The position numbers and the translations under genes are program-made. Source: Geomonas ferrireducens (GTDB lineage: Bacteria; Desulfobacterota; Desulfuromonadia; Geobacterales; Geobacteraceae). Taken from it: a stretch of 64,000 nt of DNA. Under the pieces are notes generated by a model that was given only the letters and a program-made list of their open reading frames with translations, was not told the origin of the DNA and made no database searches. Location of the stretch: assembly GCF_004917065.1 (NCBI RefSeq), contig NZ_SSYA01000001.1:557001-621000 (forward strand). Reading direction: 5' to 3'. This document shows positions 63,991 through 64,000 of the stretch, in pieces. The first letter of the stretch is position 1; each line of letters starts with the position of its first letter.

Positions 63991-64000
63991 GCAGTTACGC

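Overview
This 64 kb window is chromosomal, about 60 % G+C and densely coding. It looks like a member of the Geobacteraceae (Geobacter/Geomonas/Citrifermentans group, Desulfuromonadota). The pointers are a cGAMP-type GEMM riboswitch, a CxxCH heme-binding chemoreceptor, a succinyl:acetate CoA-transferase, large PAS/Cache hybrid histidine kinases, and the family-level resemblance of most proteins. No prophage, insertion sequence or CRISPR array was seen. Species cannot be named from the sequence alone.

Layout. 1-9 kb: a truncated TauE/SafE permease, a giant AsmA/DUF748 envelope protein, a secreted PQQ-type sugar dehydrogenase, a HigBA-like toxin-antitoxin pair, a LysR regulator with an AEC carrier, and a methyltransferase. 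9-15 kb (minus strand): a hybrid histidine kinase, a decayed TPR fragment, and a lipoprotein / DUF4388 / DUF2459 gene set preceded by a GEMM-I riboswitch with cGAMP-type sequence features. 15-20.4 kb: an SOS mutagenesis cassette lexA-imuB-dnaE2. 20.4-22.5 kb: a second histidine kinase. 23-41.6 kb (minus strand): a complete dcw cell-wall/division cluster in the order mraZ-rsmH-ftsL-ftsI-murE-murF-mraY-murD-ftsW-murG-murC-murB-ddl-ftsQ-ftsA-ftsZ, with a strong promoter and a phased MraZ box in front. 41.7-46.8 kb: two small conserved proteins, rnpB (RNase P RNA), a zinc-ribbon coiled-coil protein, a NIF3 protein, tRNA-Met(CAT) and an rRNA methyltransferase. 47-55 kb: a REC-PAS-GGDEF diguanylate cyclase, bamD, typA, a TPR membrane protein, mltD, an apparently overlooked 24-codon gene, and a DUF362 ferredoxin. 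55-64 kb: xerC, CoA-transferase, heme-MCP, a PAS protein, bacterioferritin, uraA and upp.

How it works together. The dcw cluster makes lipid II and the divisome in one mostly overlapping transcription unit, autoregulated by MraZ. The lexA cassette couples DNA damage to translesion synthesis. Signalling genes (two kinases, a GGDEF protein, an MCP with a sigma-28-type promoter, and the cGAMP riboswitch) fit a respiring, surface-active bacterium.

The most interesting signals are: the cGAMP-type switch and its uncharacterised target operon; a 24-residue Cys-containing peptide gene with its own promoter and terminator at 53.7 kb; a dispersed palindromic repeat inserted in frame in the LexA linker; a block-wise interleaved complementary element at 46.72-46.80 kb; and inverted arrays of GTTCNAC-like heptamers that flank rnpB and sit between murG and murC.
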